This document shows positions 1 to 9,479 of a DNA stretch of 64,000 nt, in pieces; within the stretch, counting starts at the first letter, position 1, and every line of letters starts with the position of its first letter. Position numbers and translations under genes: made by a program. The DNA is from CAVSCR01 sp963726575 (lineage in GTDB: Bacteria > Actinomycetota > Actinomycetes > JAHEKZ01). Below the pieces are notes generated by a model, which did not search any database, was not told where the DNA came from, and saw only the letters and a list, made by a program, of their open reading frames with translations. The stretch spans positions 620,001 through 684,000 of the forward strand of contig CAVSCR010000003.1 of the NCBI GenBank assembly GCA_963726575.1, in the 5' to 3' direction.

Positions 1-2
1 TC

Positions 3-1016
3 GACGTCGTCGACGGCCGCGTGCTGTTCAGCGCCACCACCGAGCCGACCGAGCAACACCTGTGGTGGTGGGCACCTGACGCAACGCCGACGATCACGGC
101 CGTCACGTCGACGTCGGGTGTGCATTCCGGCGCCGTCGGTGGACCGACGCTCGTGGTGGTCTCTGCGACGCTGGACCAGCCCGGGTCGAGCGCCAGCATC
201 TGGAACGCCGACGCGCGGCAGGAGGTGCGCTCGTTCGCCGAGTCCCCTGCGGTCGTGGCGCGACCGACCCTGGGAGCCACGCCCCAGCACGACGTACGGA
301 TGGCGGTGCTCTTCCCGACCGGTTGGGTTCCTGGCTCGGGTCAGCTCCCGGTCCTCATGGCCCCGTACGGAGGACCGCACGGGCAACAGGTGCTGCGCGC
401 ACAGAGCAGCTTCTCCAGTGCCCAGTGGTTCGCCGACCAGGGATTCGCGGTCGTCGTGGCAGACGGGCGCGGCACGCCGCGCGATCCGAGCTGGGAGCGA
501 GCCGCTCGGTTCGACCTGGCCGACGTGGTGGTGGCCGACCAGGTGGAGGCGTTGCAGACGGCGGCTGCCACGTTCAGTGATCTCGATCTGGAGCGCGTCG
601 CGATCCGCGGCTGGTCGTTCGGCGGCTACCTCGCCGCGATGGCCGTGCTCGCTCGGCCCGACGTGTTCCATGCCGCCATCGCCGGCGCTCCGGTCACTGA
701 CTGGTCGCTGTACGACACGGCCTACACCGAGCGGTACCTCGGCCTGCCCCAGGAACGGCCCGACGTGTACGGCCGGTTGTCGCTACTGCCGCGCGCGGAG
801 TCGCTGAGCCGCCCCCTGCTGATCATCCACGGTCTGGCCGACGACAACGTGTTCGCAGCCCACAGCCTGCAGCTGTCCGCTCGACTCCTGGCCGCGGGAC
901 GACCACACTCGCTGCTCCCGCTGTCGGGAATCACCCACATGACGCCGCAGCCCGAGGTGGCGGAGAACCTCTTGCTGGTGCAGCTGGACTTCTTGCGTCA
1001 GGCGCTGGGCAGCTAG
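3..1016 (+). CDS. S9-family (prolyl oligopeptidase/DPP-type) peptidase, 3' part
   Basis: Serine peptidase of the S9 alpha/beta-hydrolase class, which cleaves short peptides, often after proline. The gene runs in from the left edge, so only the C-terminal part of the propeller and the whole catalytic domain are visible. The reading frame is open from base 3. The nucleophile motif GWSFGGY (Ser codon about 615-617) is followed by the acid in HGLADDNV (about 829-850) and the His in GITHM (about 934), in the order expected for S9. It ends 15 bp from the convergent peptide transporter gene. A link to peptide use is suggested by that neighbour but is inference. The substrate cannot be told from the sequence. 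Confidence 0.9.
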   Translation, partial: DVVDGRVLFSATTEPTEQHLWWWAPDATPTITAVTSTSGVHSGAVGGPTLVVVSATLDQPGSSASIWNADARQEVRSFAESPAVVARPTLGATPQHDVRMAVLFPTGWVPGSGQLPVLMAPYGGPHGQQVLRAQSSFSSAQWFADQGFAVVVADGRGTPRDPSWERAARFDLADVVVADQVEALQTAAATFSDLDLERVAIRGWSFGGYLAAMAVLARPDVFHAAIAGAPVTDWSLYDTAYTERYLGLPQERPDVYGRLSLLPRAESLSRPLLIIHGLADDNVFAAHSLQLSARLLAAGRPHSLLPLSGITHMTPQPEVAENLLLVQLDFLRQALGS

Positions 1017-1031
1017 TCGCCGGCTGGCGAC
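1016..1031. terminator. Short hairpin between convergent genes
   Basis: A 6-bp perfect inverted repeat (GTCGCC, loop GGCT, GGCGAC) fills the gap between the convergent peptidase and dppF-like stops. It could act as a bidirectional terminator, but the stem is short and no T-run follows. Confidence 0.35.
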
Positions 1032-2099
1032 CTACGCGCCGGACTCCGCCGGAGCCCGGCCGGCCGCCGAGGCCAGCCCCACCGTCTCGGAGTCGGTCAT
1101 CGGGAAGTGGCAGGCCACCGCATGACCCGGAGACTCGTTCACCAGCGGGGGCTTCTCGACCGAGCAGATCTCCTGGGCCTTCCAGCACCTGGTGCGGAAG
1201 ACACATCCCGACGGCGGGTTGATCGGGCTGGGCAGATCACCCGTGAGCAGGATCCGCTTGCGACTGCGCTCTAGCTCCGGGTCGGGCAGGGGAACCGCCG
1301 ACAGCAGCGCGACCGTGTACGGGTGGCGCGGGCGGGCGTAGAGCGCGTCGGACGGGGTGAACTCCACGACGTTGCCCAGGTACATGACGGCAACCCGGTC
1401 GGAGATGTGACGCACCACTGACAGGTCGTGAGCGATGAACAGGTACGCGATCCCGAACTCGTTCTGGATGTCCTCCAGGAGGTTCACCACCTGCGCCTGG
1501 ATCGACACATCGAGGGCCGACACCGGCTCGTCGCAGATGATCAGCTTGGGGTTCAAGGCGATGGCGCGGGCCACCCCGATGCGCTGCCTCTGTCCGCCGG
1601 AGAACTCGTTCGGGTAGCGGTTGTAGTGCTCGGGGTTGAGACCCACGCGCGCCATGAGCTCCTGGACCGCGAGGCGGACGCCACCGGGTGGTGTGATGCC
1701 TTGGATCTCGAAGGGCTGGGAGATGATGCCGCCGACCGTGTGCCGCGGGTTCAGTGACGAGTACGGGTCCTGGAAGATCATCTGCATGTCGCGACGCAGC
1801 GGCACCATCTCGCGTCGGCTCAGCGTTGTGATGTCGCGGCCCTGGTAGATGATGGTGCCGTCCGTCGGTTCCAGCAGCTTCAGCATCGTGCGACCAGCCG
1901 TCGACTTGCCCGAACCGCTCTCCCCGACCAGACCGACGGTCTCTCCCTGGTGCAGGTCGATGTCGATGCCGTCCACGGCCTTGACGTCACCGATCTTGCG
2001 CCGGATGAATCCACCACGAGTCACGTCGAAGTACTTGCGCAGGCCGGTGACCGTCATCAGGGCGTCCGAGGACACCGGCTGGATCTCCTGGGTGGTCAC
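1032..2099 (-). CDS. Oligopeptide/dipeptide ABC transporter ATP-binding protein (DppF/OppF type)
   Basis: Second ATPase of a family-5 peptide/solute importer, cytoplasmic, powering uptake through the two permeases encoded upstream. It is 355 residues, normal for OppF/DppF. Visible motifs are Walker A GESGSGKST, signature FSGGQRQRIG, Walker B IICDEPVSALD and the switch His in FIAHDLS. The C-terminal oligopeptide-transporter extension carries the Cys motif CVFRTRC-x6-C. It is last in the minus-strand operon and overlaps the DppD-type gene by 4 bp, so translation is probably coupled. Family assignment is secure; the transported ligand is unknown. Confidence 0.95.
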   Translation of the reverse strand: MTTQEIQPVSSDALMTVTGLRKYFDVTRGGFIRRKIGDVKAVDGIDIDLHQGETVGLVGESGSGKSTAGRTMLKLLEPTDGTIIYQGRDITTLSRREMVPLRRDMQMIFQDPYSSLNPRHTVGGIISQPFEIQGITPPGGVRLAVQELMARVGLNPEHYNRYPNEFSGGQRQRIGVARAIALNPKLIICDEPVSALDVSIQAQVVNLLEDIQNEFGIAYLFIAHDLSVVRHISDRVAVMYLGNVVEFTPSDALYARPRHPYTVALLSAVPLPDPELERSRKRILLTGDLPSPINPPSGCVFRTRCWKAQEICSVEKPPLVNESPGHAVACHFPMTDSETVGLASAAGRAPAESGA

Positions 2100-3229
2100 T
2101 CAGTCACTCCTGATGGGGCCGCTGCAGCTGGTGCCGCGGTCGCCACGTGCTGCATGCCCAGCGCGGTGAGCACCTGAACGGCGTTCGCCTGCCTCTGCGC
2201 CGGATCGATGTGGCACCTCACGAGGTGCCCGGCCGCCGCCGTCGGGTCGAGATCTGGCCGTTCGGTGCGGCACCGGTCATCCGGCACCTGGTGGGCGAAC
2301 GTGCACCGCGGGCGGAAGACACAGCCGTCGGGCATGTTCAGCAACGACGGCGGCTGGCCGGGGATCGGGCTCAGCCGGGTCGTGCGCGGCATGTCCATGC
2401 GCGGGACCGAGGACATCAGGCCCAGCGTGTACGGCATCTCCGGGGCGTAGTACACCTCGTCGATCGTCCCGGTCTCGACGATCTGGCCGCCGTACATCAC
2501 CACGACCTTGTCCGAGATCTCCGCCACGACACCCAGGTCGTGGGTGATGACCACGACGGCGGTGTGGAACTCGCGTTGCAGGTCCTTGATGAGCTCGATG
2601 ATCTGCGCCTGCACCGTTACGTCCAGTGCAGTGGTCGGCTCGTCGGCGATGAGCAGGTCCGGTGAGTTGATCAGTGCCATCGCGATCATCACGCGCTGTC
2701 GCATGCCGCCGGACAGCTGGTGGGGGTAGTCGTCAATCCGCTTGTCAGGAGCAGGGATGCCGACCCGGTCGAGCATCTGGATCGACTGTCGTCGGGCGTC
2801 GGCCTTGCTGATGTCCTGGTGGACCCGGGCGGCCTCGATGAGCTGCTTGCCCACGGTGTAGAAGGGGTGCAGCGACGACAACGGGTCCTGGAAGATCATC
2901 GCCATCTTGTCGCCGCGCAGGTCGCGGATCGTGTTGTCGTCGGCCGAGATGAGGTTGACGCCGTCGAACCAGGCGTCGCCGGTGATCTGGGCCGCCTTGC
3001 GGTTGATCAGCCCCATGATGGCCTGGCTGGTGACGCTCTTGCCCGAGCCGGACTCGCCCACGATCGCAAGGGTCTCGTCACGCCCCAGGTCGAACGAGAC
3101 CTTGTTGACGGCGTGGACGAGACCGTCCTCGGTCGGGAACGCCACCGCAAGGTCGCGGACCGACAAGAAGGCGTGCTCCGGGATGGCCGCGGCCGTCGCG
3201 GAGCCCGAGGAGTCGGATTCGATCGTCAT
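2096..3229 (-). CDS. Oligopeptide/dipeptide ABC transporter ATP-binding protein (DppD/OppD type)
   Basis: First ATPase of the peptide importer, 377 residues. Walker A GESGSGKSV, signature LSGGMRQRV, Walker B LLIADEPTTALD and the switch His in VITHDLG are all intact. The C-terminal region has the OppD/DppD Cys motif starting CVFRPRC and ending DDRC; comparable motifs are thought to bind a Fe-S cluster in some actinobacterial Dpp ATPases. Start and stop overlap both neighbours by 4 bp, typical of a tightly coupled operon. With the DppF-type protein it should form the heterodimeric motor. Confidence 0.95.
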   Translation of the reverse strand: MTIESDSSGSATAAAIPEHAFLSVRDLAVAFPTEDGLVHAVNKVSFDLGRDETLAIVGESGSGKSVTSQAIMGLINRKAAQITGDAWFDGVNLISADDNTIRDLRGDKMAMIFQDPLSSLHPFYTVGKQLIEAARVHQDISKADARRQSIQMLDRVGIPAPDKRIDDYPHQLSGGMRQRVMIAMALINSPDLLIADEPTTALDVTVQAQIIELIKDLQREFHTAVVVITHDLGVVAEISDKVVVMYGGQIVETGTIDEVYYAPEMPYTLGLMSSVPRMDMPRTTRLSPIPGQPPSLLNMPDGCVFRPRCTFAHQVPDDRCRTERPDLDPTAAAGHLVRCHIDPAQRQANAVQVLTALGMQHVATAAPAAAAPSGVTE

Positions 3230-4287
3230 ACGAGTCTCACTCTGGGGTCGATCACTGCGTAGAGCAAGTCGACGATCAAGTTCGCGAGGATGACGAAGAA
3301 GCCGGCCAGCAGGACCGTCGCCAGAACGATCGACAGGTCCAGCTGCAGCGTCGAGTCCAAGGCCAGCTTGCCGAGCCCCGGGAACGTGAACACCTGCTCG
3401 ATGATGATCGCGCCGCCGAGGAGGAACGCGAAGTCGATACCCACCGCCGTGACGATCGGCGTCAGGCCGGCTCTCAGCCCGTGCTTGTAGATCACCCGCC
3501 GTTCCGGTAGCCCCTTGGCCCGGGCGGTTCGGATGTAGTCCTCGCCCAGCGTCTCCAGCATCTGGTTACGCGTGAGCCGGGCGTAGAACGCGGCGCTGAG
3601 GATCGCGATCGCGACCCAGGGAAGTATCAAGTTCTCGAACCAGCCACTCGGACTGTCGGAGAACGGCGTCCAGTGCGGCACCGGCATGAGCGGCTGACCC
3701 GTGAACGGCATGGGGGTGAGGCAGAAGAAGTAGAGCATGAGCAGCGCGATGAAGAATGTCGGGAACGAGTAGCCGATGAGCGCGAAGCCCATGGCGCTTC
3801 GGTCCTGCCATTTGCCTCGTCTGAGCGCGGCGAGAATGCCCAAGGACAAGCCCAGGATCATCCACAAGATCACGCCCCCGATGGCGATGCTCAACGTGAC
3901 GGGGAACGCAGCGGTGATCAGAGGGGTGACGCACTCGCTCTTTCGGACCGAGTACCCGAGGGCGACCGGCTCGGGCGGGCAGTAGATCGCCCCGTTGACC
4001 CCTTGCATGTCCGGGTGGAGCCGCAGGCAGTTGAAGGCGCCACCGATCGGCGGGTACGAGTCACCGCAGGGGATCCCCACCATGTAGCGGGTGTACTGCA
4101 CCAGGAACGGCTGGTCGAGGCCCAGGCGTACCCGGTTGGCCTCGACGATCTGTGGTGTACAGCCCTTGCCACAGGTGAGACGGGCGGGGTCGGCCGGGGC
4201 GAGCGTGAACAGAGCAAACGTGACGAACGACAGCGCGATCAGCATGAGGAAGACGCCGATCAAACGGCGCGCCACGTACCCGAACAC
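3226..4287 (-). CDS. Peptide ABC transporter permease (DppB/OppB type)
   Basis: Inner-membrane permease, 353 residues. An N-terminal membrane segment (about residues 8-28) is followed by a long extracytoplasmic loop (about 30-130) containing several cysteines, then a binding-protein-dependent transport domain with about five more helices. The EAA-type coupling loop includes EDYIRTARAKGLPERRV. A GTG start is chosen because GGGAGG lies 5 nt upstream. The Cys-containing loop is longer than in E. coli DppB, and disulphides there are plausible inference. Its partner permease is not adjacent: the binding-protein gene lies between them. Confidence 0.93.
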   Translation of the reverse strand: MFGYVARRLIGVFLMLIALSFVTFALFTLAPADPARLTCGKGCTPQIVEANRVRLGLDQPFLVQYTRYMVGIPCGDSYPPIGGAFNCLRLHPDMQGVNGAIYCPPEPVALGYSVRKSECVTPLITAAFPVTLSIAIGGVILWMILGLSLGILAALRRGKWQDRSAMGFALIGYSFPTFFIALLMLYFFCLTPMPFTGQPLMPVPHWTPFSDSPSGWFENLILPWVAIAILSAAFYARLTRNQMLETLGEDYIRTARAKGLPERRVIYKHGLRAGLTPIVTAVGIDFAFLLGGAIIIEQVFTFPGLGKLALDSTLQLDLSIVLATVLLAGFFVILANLIVDLLYAVIDPRVRLV

Positions 4288-4335
4288 TCATGCCTCCCGA
4301 ACCGACCGACTGTTCCCAGTGAACACGAAGCGCCC

Positions 4336-4372
4336 GGTCGGGGGCGGCTGCCGGTGGCAGCCGTCCCCGACC
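4336..4372 (-). terminator. Intercistronic hairpin after the binding-protein gene
   Basis: Two 17-nt arms (4336-4352 and 4356-4372) pair at 16 of 17 positions around a GGT loop. The hairpin lies between the substrate-binding lipoprotein gene and the DppB-type permease in the same operon. No T-run follows. This position usually means partial termination or protection of the upstream message, giving more binding protein than permease. That role is inferred. Confidence 0.65.
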
Positions 4373-4396
4373 ATGGGCGTCACGGACGGACCGAGG

Positions 4397-6145
4397 TCAG
4401 CCGTTGTTGACCCACATGTCGCCGTAAGGCCACGAGCCGTACGGCGCCCAGATGTAACCGCCACCCACCTCGGTGCCGGCAATCCGCTGGGTCTTGCTGA
4501 ACCGGGTCGGTACAACCGTCCCTGCCTTCATCGCCGCCGCGTTCAGCGCGTTCCACGAGTCGATCTGCGTCTGACCCGTCTGTGTCTGCGCCTGGGCGAC
4601 CTGGTCGTTGAAGGTCTTGTCGTTCCACTGCGAGACGTCGAACCCACCGTTCGGGGTGAACAGCGGCGGGATGATCGTCGACGCGTTGCCCCAGTCAGGG
4701 CCCCAGCCGGAGGCCATGAGCTCGCCGGCCTTGTTGGGGTCGAGGATGATGCCGTAGTAGACACCACCGTCGAGCGGGTCCGGAGTCACCTTGATGCCGG
4801 CTTTTGCGAGCGCCTGCACCACAGCACCCACGGCCTTGTCAGCCGTCGGTGAGGTGACGTACTGGTAGTCCAGCGTCGGCATCGGCTGACCCGACTGCTG
4901 GATCAGCTTCTTGGCGTACGCCGGGTCACCGTTGTCCGGGATCACTGCGCCGAGCAGCCCAGCTTGACCGTCACTGGTCGACCAGAGGTTGGTCGGCGCG
5001 TATCCGGCGAAGTTGGACTTGATGACGCCATCGGCCAAGTCGCCGGCGTACTGACCGCCCGCGATCGTCAGCGTGGTCTGCCGGGGCCAGGCCGCCATGA
5101 TGGCCTGCCGCTGCAACTCGTTCGGCACCTTCTTCGTGTTGATCGCCACGTAGATCGAGTACGGGTCGTAGTCGTTCCAACGACGGTTCGCGTACTGCGG
5201 GCTGTTGAAGATGGTGGCCAGGTTCTGTGGCTGCACGGCCTCGCGCATGATCGCATCGGCGTCAGGGCCGTTGCTGGCCATGATCCGCTTGTCGATGACC
5301 GACGGGTCGACACCGAACTGCACCACGATCTTGTCCGGGTAGGCCGGGCGGATCGGGTCGGATGCCTTGTCCCAGTTCGTGTTGCGGACGAGGACGAGGG
5401 AGTTGCCCTTCTTGTACGAGTCGATCTGGTACGGGCCGTCACTGACCACGGTGGTGTCGTACTTCGCACCGGTGTCAGCGCTCTTCGGGACCGCGCCGAA
5501 CGCGCTCAAGGTGACGGTCTGGTTGAAGTCCGGGACCGGCTGCTTGAGGTTGAAGGTGATCGTCTTGTTGTCGCTCGAGCAGGTCACGGCCTTGTCGTAG
5601 GCAGCCGTGTCGTTGCTCTTGGACGTGTCGTAGGGACCCTTGTACGTCGGTGCCCCGGACTTGTCCGTGGGGATGTTGAGGTACTGGATCGCATACGAGG
5701 GACCGTCGGTGATGACGGAGGAGGCGAAGGTCCGCGAGACGCCGTACTTGATGTCCTCGCAGGTGACCGGCGTGCCGTCCTGGAACGTGACACCGTCGCG
5801 CAGCGTGAACGCCCAGGTCTTGTTGCCGTTGGTCGCCGTGCCCGTGTCGGTCGCCATGTCGGGGACGAGGGACCAGCCGTCCTGTCCGGTCGCGTACTTG
5901 TACGACGTCAGCGTCCGGACGAGGTAGCCCTGTTCGAAGGCGAGGTCCTCTCCGGTGTAGTTCCGCTGCGGGTCGAGGTGAAGAATCTGGCTGTCCGCCG
6001 TCAGCATGTTGAGCGTTCCGCCGGACTTGCCGGCAGCAGCACTATTGGTGCTGCCGGTGGATCCGCCACCTCCACATGCAGCCAACGCCACTGCGCCCAC
6101 CCCGATCAGGATGGCGGTACGCAGGCCGAGAGTGGCCTTACCCAT
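4397..6145 (-). CDS. Family-5 extracellular solute-binding lipoprotein (DppA/OppA type)
   Basis: Substrate-capture lipoprotein of the peptide/solute importer, 582 residues. The N-terminus has a lipobox ending LAAC with Cys24 followed by GGGG, so it should be lipid-anchored on the outer face of the membrane. The body matches SBP family 5: a segment around GGTLNMLTAD, then LVPDMAT and WAFTLRDGVTFQDGTPV. The ATG start is supported by GGAGGAG about 7 nt upstream. It sits second in the operon, between the two permease genes, and is followed by a strong hairpin. Ligand class (peptide, nickel, sugar) cannot be decided from sequence alone. Confidence 0.93.
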   Translation of the reverse strand: MGKATLGLRTAILIGVGAVALAACGGGGSTGSTNSAAAGKSGGTLNMLTADSQILHLDPQRNYTGEDLAFEQGYLVRTLTSYKYATGQDGWSLVPDMATDTGTATNGNKTWAFTLRDGVTFQDGTPVTCEDIKYGVSRTFASSVITDGPSYAIQYLNIPTDKSGAPTYKGPYDTSKSNDTAAYDKAVTCSSDNKTITFNLKQPVPDFNQTVTLSAFGAVPKSADTGAKYDTTVVSDGPYQIDSYKKGNSLVLVRNTNWDKASDPIRPAYPDKIVVQFGVDPSVIDKRIMASNGPDADAIMREAVQPQNLATIFNSPQYANRRWNDYDPYSIYVAINTKKVPNELQRQAIMAAWPRQTTLTIAGGQYAGDLADGVIKSNFAGYAPTNLWSTSDGQAGLLGAVIPDNGDPAYAKKLIQQSGQPMPTLDYQYVTSPTADKAVGAVVQALAKAGIKVTPDPLDGGVYYGIILDPNKAGELMASGWGPDWGNASTIIPPLFTPNGGFDVSQWNDKTFNDQVAQAQTQTGQTQIDSWNALNAAAMKAGTVVPTRFSKTQRIAGTEVGGGYIWAPYGSWPYGDMWVNNG

Positions 6146-6215
6146 GGATCTCCTCCTGGTAGTCGGACGAGGTGATGACCTCGACCTGTGTCATCCGTCC
6201 ACACCGACGGACGTG

Positions 6216-6238
6216 ACCGGGCCCTGTTGAGGCCCGGT
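6216..6238 (-). terminator. Hairpin between DppC-type permease and binding protein
   Basis: An 8-bp perfect inverted repeat, ACCGGGCC / GGCCCGGT with a 7-nt loop, lies in the 108-bp gap between the first and second genes of the importer operon. It could be an attenuator or processing site. No T-run is present. Confidence 0.45.
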
Positions 6239-6253
6239 AGCTCGGACGGGGGG

Positions 6254-7327
6254 TCATACGCGACCCGCCCGTGGGTCGAGCGCGTCGCGCACTGCGTCAC
6301 CGAAGACGTTGAACGCAAGCACGACGAGGAACAGGTACAAGCCGGGGATGAACAGGTACCACGGCATCACAGCGAAGTACGAGACCGAGTCACCGAGCAT
6401 CCGGCCCCACGTGGTGCTCGGGGGCGCGACGCCCACGCCGAGGTACGACAGCGCCGCCTCGAAGGCGATGAAACTCGGAAGCAGCAGCGAGGAGTAGACC
6501 AGGATCGGCGCCCAGAGGTTGGGGATGAGCTCCTTGAAGATGATCCGCCGGCTGCTCGCCCCCATGGCCCGCGCCGACTCGACGAACTCGCGCTCGCGCA
6601 GGCTGATGACGTTGCCGCGGATGATCCGCGCCAGGTACGGCCAGCTGAACAGCGCGAAGAAGATGATCATGTACGTGACCCTGGCCTGGTTGCCCTGCAG
6701 GCCGCGTGCCTCGAGGCGGTCCACGAACACCGGGGTCAGGACCAGCAGCATCAGCAGCGTCGGGAACGACAGCAGCAGGTCCATGATGCGACCCAGAACA
6801 CCATCGAACCAGCCGCCGAGGTAGCCGGCCATCGTCCCGAGCACGAGGCCGAAGACAACGACGAAGAACGTGGAGACGGTTGCGACGAGCAGCGAGATGC
6901 GAGAACCGAAGATCAGCATGGCGAACAGGTCGCGGCCGCTGCCGGGCTCGACGCCGAACGGGTGGTGCAGGCTGATGCCGGAGCAGGAGAACGCGAAGCC
7001 CTGGAATCCCTTGGCGCACGCCGGCGTCCATGCGCTGGGCATGCCGCCGTTCTGCGAACTGATCAGCTTGGAGAGCTGGTCGCCGTTGGGGTAGCGGGTG
7101 TTGACCCCCACGAGACCCGTGATCACCGGGGCCAGGACGGCGACGAGAACCACGAACAGGATGAAGCCCGCGGACATCATCGCCGCCTTGTCCCGCCGTA
7201 GGCGGGTCCACGCCAACTGCCGCAGCGAGCGACCGGCTACTTGCTCCGGCTCAGCCGCATCGAGGCCCCCCTCAGGCTCGGTGAGGATGACTTCCTCAGC
7301 CGGCGACGGGAGAATCGGGCTCGACAC
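6254..7327 (-). CDS. Peptide ABC transporter permease (DppC/OppC type)
   Basis: Second permease of the importer and first gene of the operon, 357 residues from the chosen start. An N-terminal cytoplasmic tail with the OppC-type segment LRQLAWTRLRRDKAAM precedes the first helix. A loop with two Cys follows, then about five further helices. The coupling loop is in REREFVESARAMGASS. The open frame reaches 7465, but GTG at 7327 is preferred because GGAGG lies about 11 nt upstream and the added residues do not look like protein. The 207 bp upstream, back to typA, should hold the operon promoter, but I see no convincing -10/-35 pair. Confidence 0.92.
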   Translation of the reverse strand: MSSPILPSPAEEVILTEPEGGLDAAEPEQVAGRSLRQLAWTRLRRDKAAMMSAGFILFVVLVAVLAPVITGLVGVNTRYPNGDQLSKLISSQNGGMPSAWTPACAKGFQGFAFSCSGISLHHPFGVEPGSGRDLFAMLIFGSRISLLVATVSTFFVVVFGLVLGTMAGYLGGWFDGVLGRIMDLLLSFPTLLMLLVLTPVFVDRLEARGLQGNQARVTYMIIFFALFSWPYLARIIRGNVISLREREFVESARAMGASSRRIIFKELIPNLWAPILVYSSLLLPSFIAFEAALSYLGVGVAPPSTTWGRMLGDSVSYFAVMPWYLFIPGLYLFLVVLAFNVFGDAVRDALDPRAGRV

Positions 7328-7534
7328 GGCGCGATCGTCCTCCAGAGTGCAGGGCACGCCCCCGCAGCGTGGGGACCGGTCGCACCCTAAGCCCTGGTTT
7401 CCCCGCAATGGAACGCAGTGGCCTGGGTATGCCGAATCGTGACAAGGCATCCGCCGGACCGCCATCTTCGTGACTGGTCCGAGACCGAAGCCGGGGCCGA
7501 TCGGGGGACGGGCCCTACCGGGGGCGGGCGGGGG

Positions 7535-9397
7535 TCAGGGGCGCTTGGCCCGGGCGCGGCTTCGGCCCCGGATGGCGGCGTCCAGGACCACTTTGCGCAG
7601 CCGCACGAACTGAGGGGTCACCTCCACGCACTCGTCCTCGCGGCAGAACTCCAGGGCCTGCTCCAGGTTGAGCACCTTGGGCGGGATGAGCCGCTCCAGC
7701 TCCTCACCGGTCGAGGACCGGACGTTGCTCAGCTTCTTCTCCTTGGTCGGGTTGACGTCCATGTCGTCGGGCCGGGAGTTCTCACCGACGATCATCCCCT
7801 CGTACACGTCGAAACCGGGTTCGACGAACAACGTCCCGCGTTCCTGCAGGTTGAACAGCGCGTAGGAAGTGACCACGCCGGTCCGGTCGGCCACGAGCGA
7901 GCCCGTCGGCCGCGTGCGCAGCTCACCGAACCACGGCTCGTAGCGCTCGAAGACGTGGTGGAGCAGGCCGGTGCCACGGGTCTCGGTGAGGAACTCGGTA
8001 CGAAAGCCGATCAGCGCCCGCGCCGGCACCAGGTACTCCATGCGGATCCACCCGGTCCCATGGTTCACCATCTGCTCCATGCGCCCCTTGCGCAGACCCA
8101 TCAGCTGGGTGACCACACCCAGGTAGTCCTCGGGTACGTCCACCGTGAGCCGTTCGACCGGCTCGTGGAGCCGGCCATCGATCTCGCGGGTGACCACCTG
8201 GGGCTTGCCGACGGTGAGCTCGAACCCTTCTCGGCGCATCAGCTCGACGAGCACCGCGAGCTGCAGTTCGCCGCGCCCCTGGACCTCCCAGGTGTCCGGG
8301 CGCTCGGTCGGCAGCACACGGATCGACACGTTGCCCACCGTCTCGGCGTCGAGGCGGTTCTTGACCAGGCGTGCGGTGAGCTTGCGCCCGGACCTGCCCG
8401 ACAGCGGCGCGGTGTTGATCCCGATCGTCACCGAGATGCTGGGCTCGTCGACGGTGATCACCGGCAGCGGCCTCGGGTCGTCCACGTCGGTGAGCGTCTC
8501 GCCGATGGTGATCTCAGGGATCCCGGCCACCGCGATCAGGTCACCGGGGCCGGCCGAGTCGACCGACACGCGGTCGAGCCACTCGGTGACCATGAGCTCG
8601 GCGATCCGCACCCGCTCGATGCTGCCGTCGGCCCGGCACCAGGCGAGGCTCTCCCCCTTGGTGATGTAGCCGTTGTGTACGCGACACAGGGCCAACCGCC
8701 CCAGGTAGGGAGACGCATCGAGGTTGGTGACGTGTGCCTGCAGCGGCATCTGCGGGTCGTACGACGGCGCGGGAATCGTGTTCAGCAACGTTGCGAACAG
8801 CGCCTCGAGGTCAGGCTCCTCGGGCATCGTGCCGTCGGGTGGCTGCTGCAGCGTGGCCCGACCGGTCTTCGCGCTGGCGTAGATGATGGGGAAGTCGATC
8901 TGGGACTCGTCGGCGTCGAGGTCGAGGAACAACTCGTACGTCTCGTCGACGACCTCCTTGATCCGCGAGTCCGGCCGGTCCACCTTGTTGATCACGAGCA
9001 CCACGGGCAACCGCTTCTGCAACGCCTTGCGCAGCACGAACCGGGTCTGCGGCAGGGGGCCTTCGGAAGCGTCGACCAGCAGGAGAACGCCGTCGACCAT
9101 CTCCAGGGCGCGCTCGACCTCGCCGCCGAAGTCCGCGTGGCCGGGGGTGTCCACGATGTTGATCGTGACCTCGGCGCCGTCGGCGCCGCGGTGTCGCACA
9201 GCGGTGTTCTTGGCGAGGATCGTGATCCCACGTTCGCGCTCGAGGTCCATCGAGTCCATGACACGGTCCGCCACGTCCTCGTTGTCGCGGAAGGCGCCGG
9301 ACTGCCACAGCATGGCGTCGACCAGCGTGGTCTTTCCGTGGTCGACGTGGGCGACGATGGCGACGTTGCGCAGGTCGTCGCGGGTGCTCGCGGGCAT
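7535..9397 (-). CDS. typA: TypA/BipA ribosome-associated translational GTPase
   Basis: Translation-factor GTPase acting on the ribosome, involved in assembly and stress adaptation. It is 620 residues from the ATG at 9397. The open frame extends to 9562, but the extra part is not conserved-looking and MPASTRDDLRN is the normal family N-terminus. G1 is AHVDHGKTT, G2 region RERGITI, G3 DTPGHADF and G4 NKVDRP. EF-G-like domains III and V and the TypA-specific C-terminus follow, ending in a basic tail. A TAGGAT hexamer overlapping the mutT stop could supply a promoter with a leader of about 80 nt. Confidence 0.96.
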   Translation of the reverse strand: MPASTRDDLRNVAIVAHVDHGKTTLVDAMLWQSGAFRDNEDVADRVMDSMDLERERGITILAKNTAVRHRGADGAEVTINIVDTPGHADFGGEVERALEMVDGVLLLVDASEGPLPQTRFVLRKALQKRLPVVLVINKVDRPDSRIKEVVDETYELFLDLDADESQIDFPIIYASAKTGRATLQQPPDGTMPEEPDLEALFATLLNTIPAPSYDPQMPLQAHVTNLDASPYLGRLALCRVHNGYITKGESLAWCRADGSIERVRIAELMVTEWLDRVSVDSAGPGDLIAVAGIPEITIGETLTDVDDPRPLPVITVDEPSISVTIGINTAPLSGRSGRKLTARLVKNRLDAETVGNVSIRVLPTERPDTWEVQGRGELQLAVLVELMRREGFELTVGKPQVVTREIDGRLHEPVERLTVDVPEDYLGVVTQLMGLRKGRMEQMVNHGTGWIRMEYLVPARALIGFRTEFLTETRGTGLLHHVFERYEPWFGELRTRPTGSLVADRTGVVTSYALFNLQERGTLFVEPGFDVYEGMIVGENSRPDDMDVNPTKEKKLSNVRSSTGEELERLIPPKVLNLEQALEFCREDECVEVTPQFVRLRKVVLDAAIRGRSRARAKRP

Positions 9398-9479
9398 GGC
9401 AGGAAACTCGTTTCGCGACGCTCGGGTCAAGGACGTCAAGGTGGGTGACGAAGAGGCCGCCGAACGGCGACGCCCCATC

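Noticed and set aside
7418..9448. 676-residue plus-strand ORF
   Set aside because: Complementary-strand shadow of typA with no recognisable domain.
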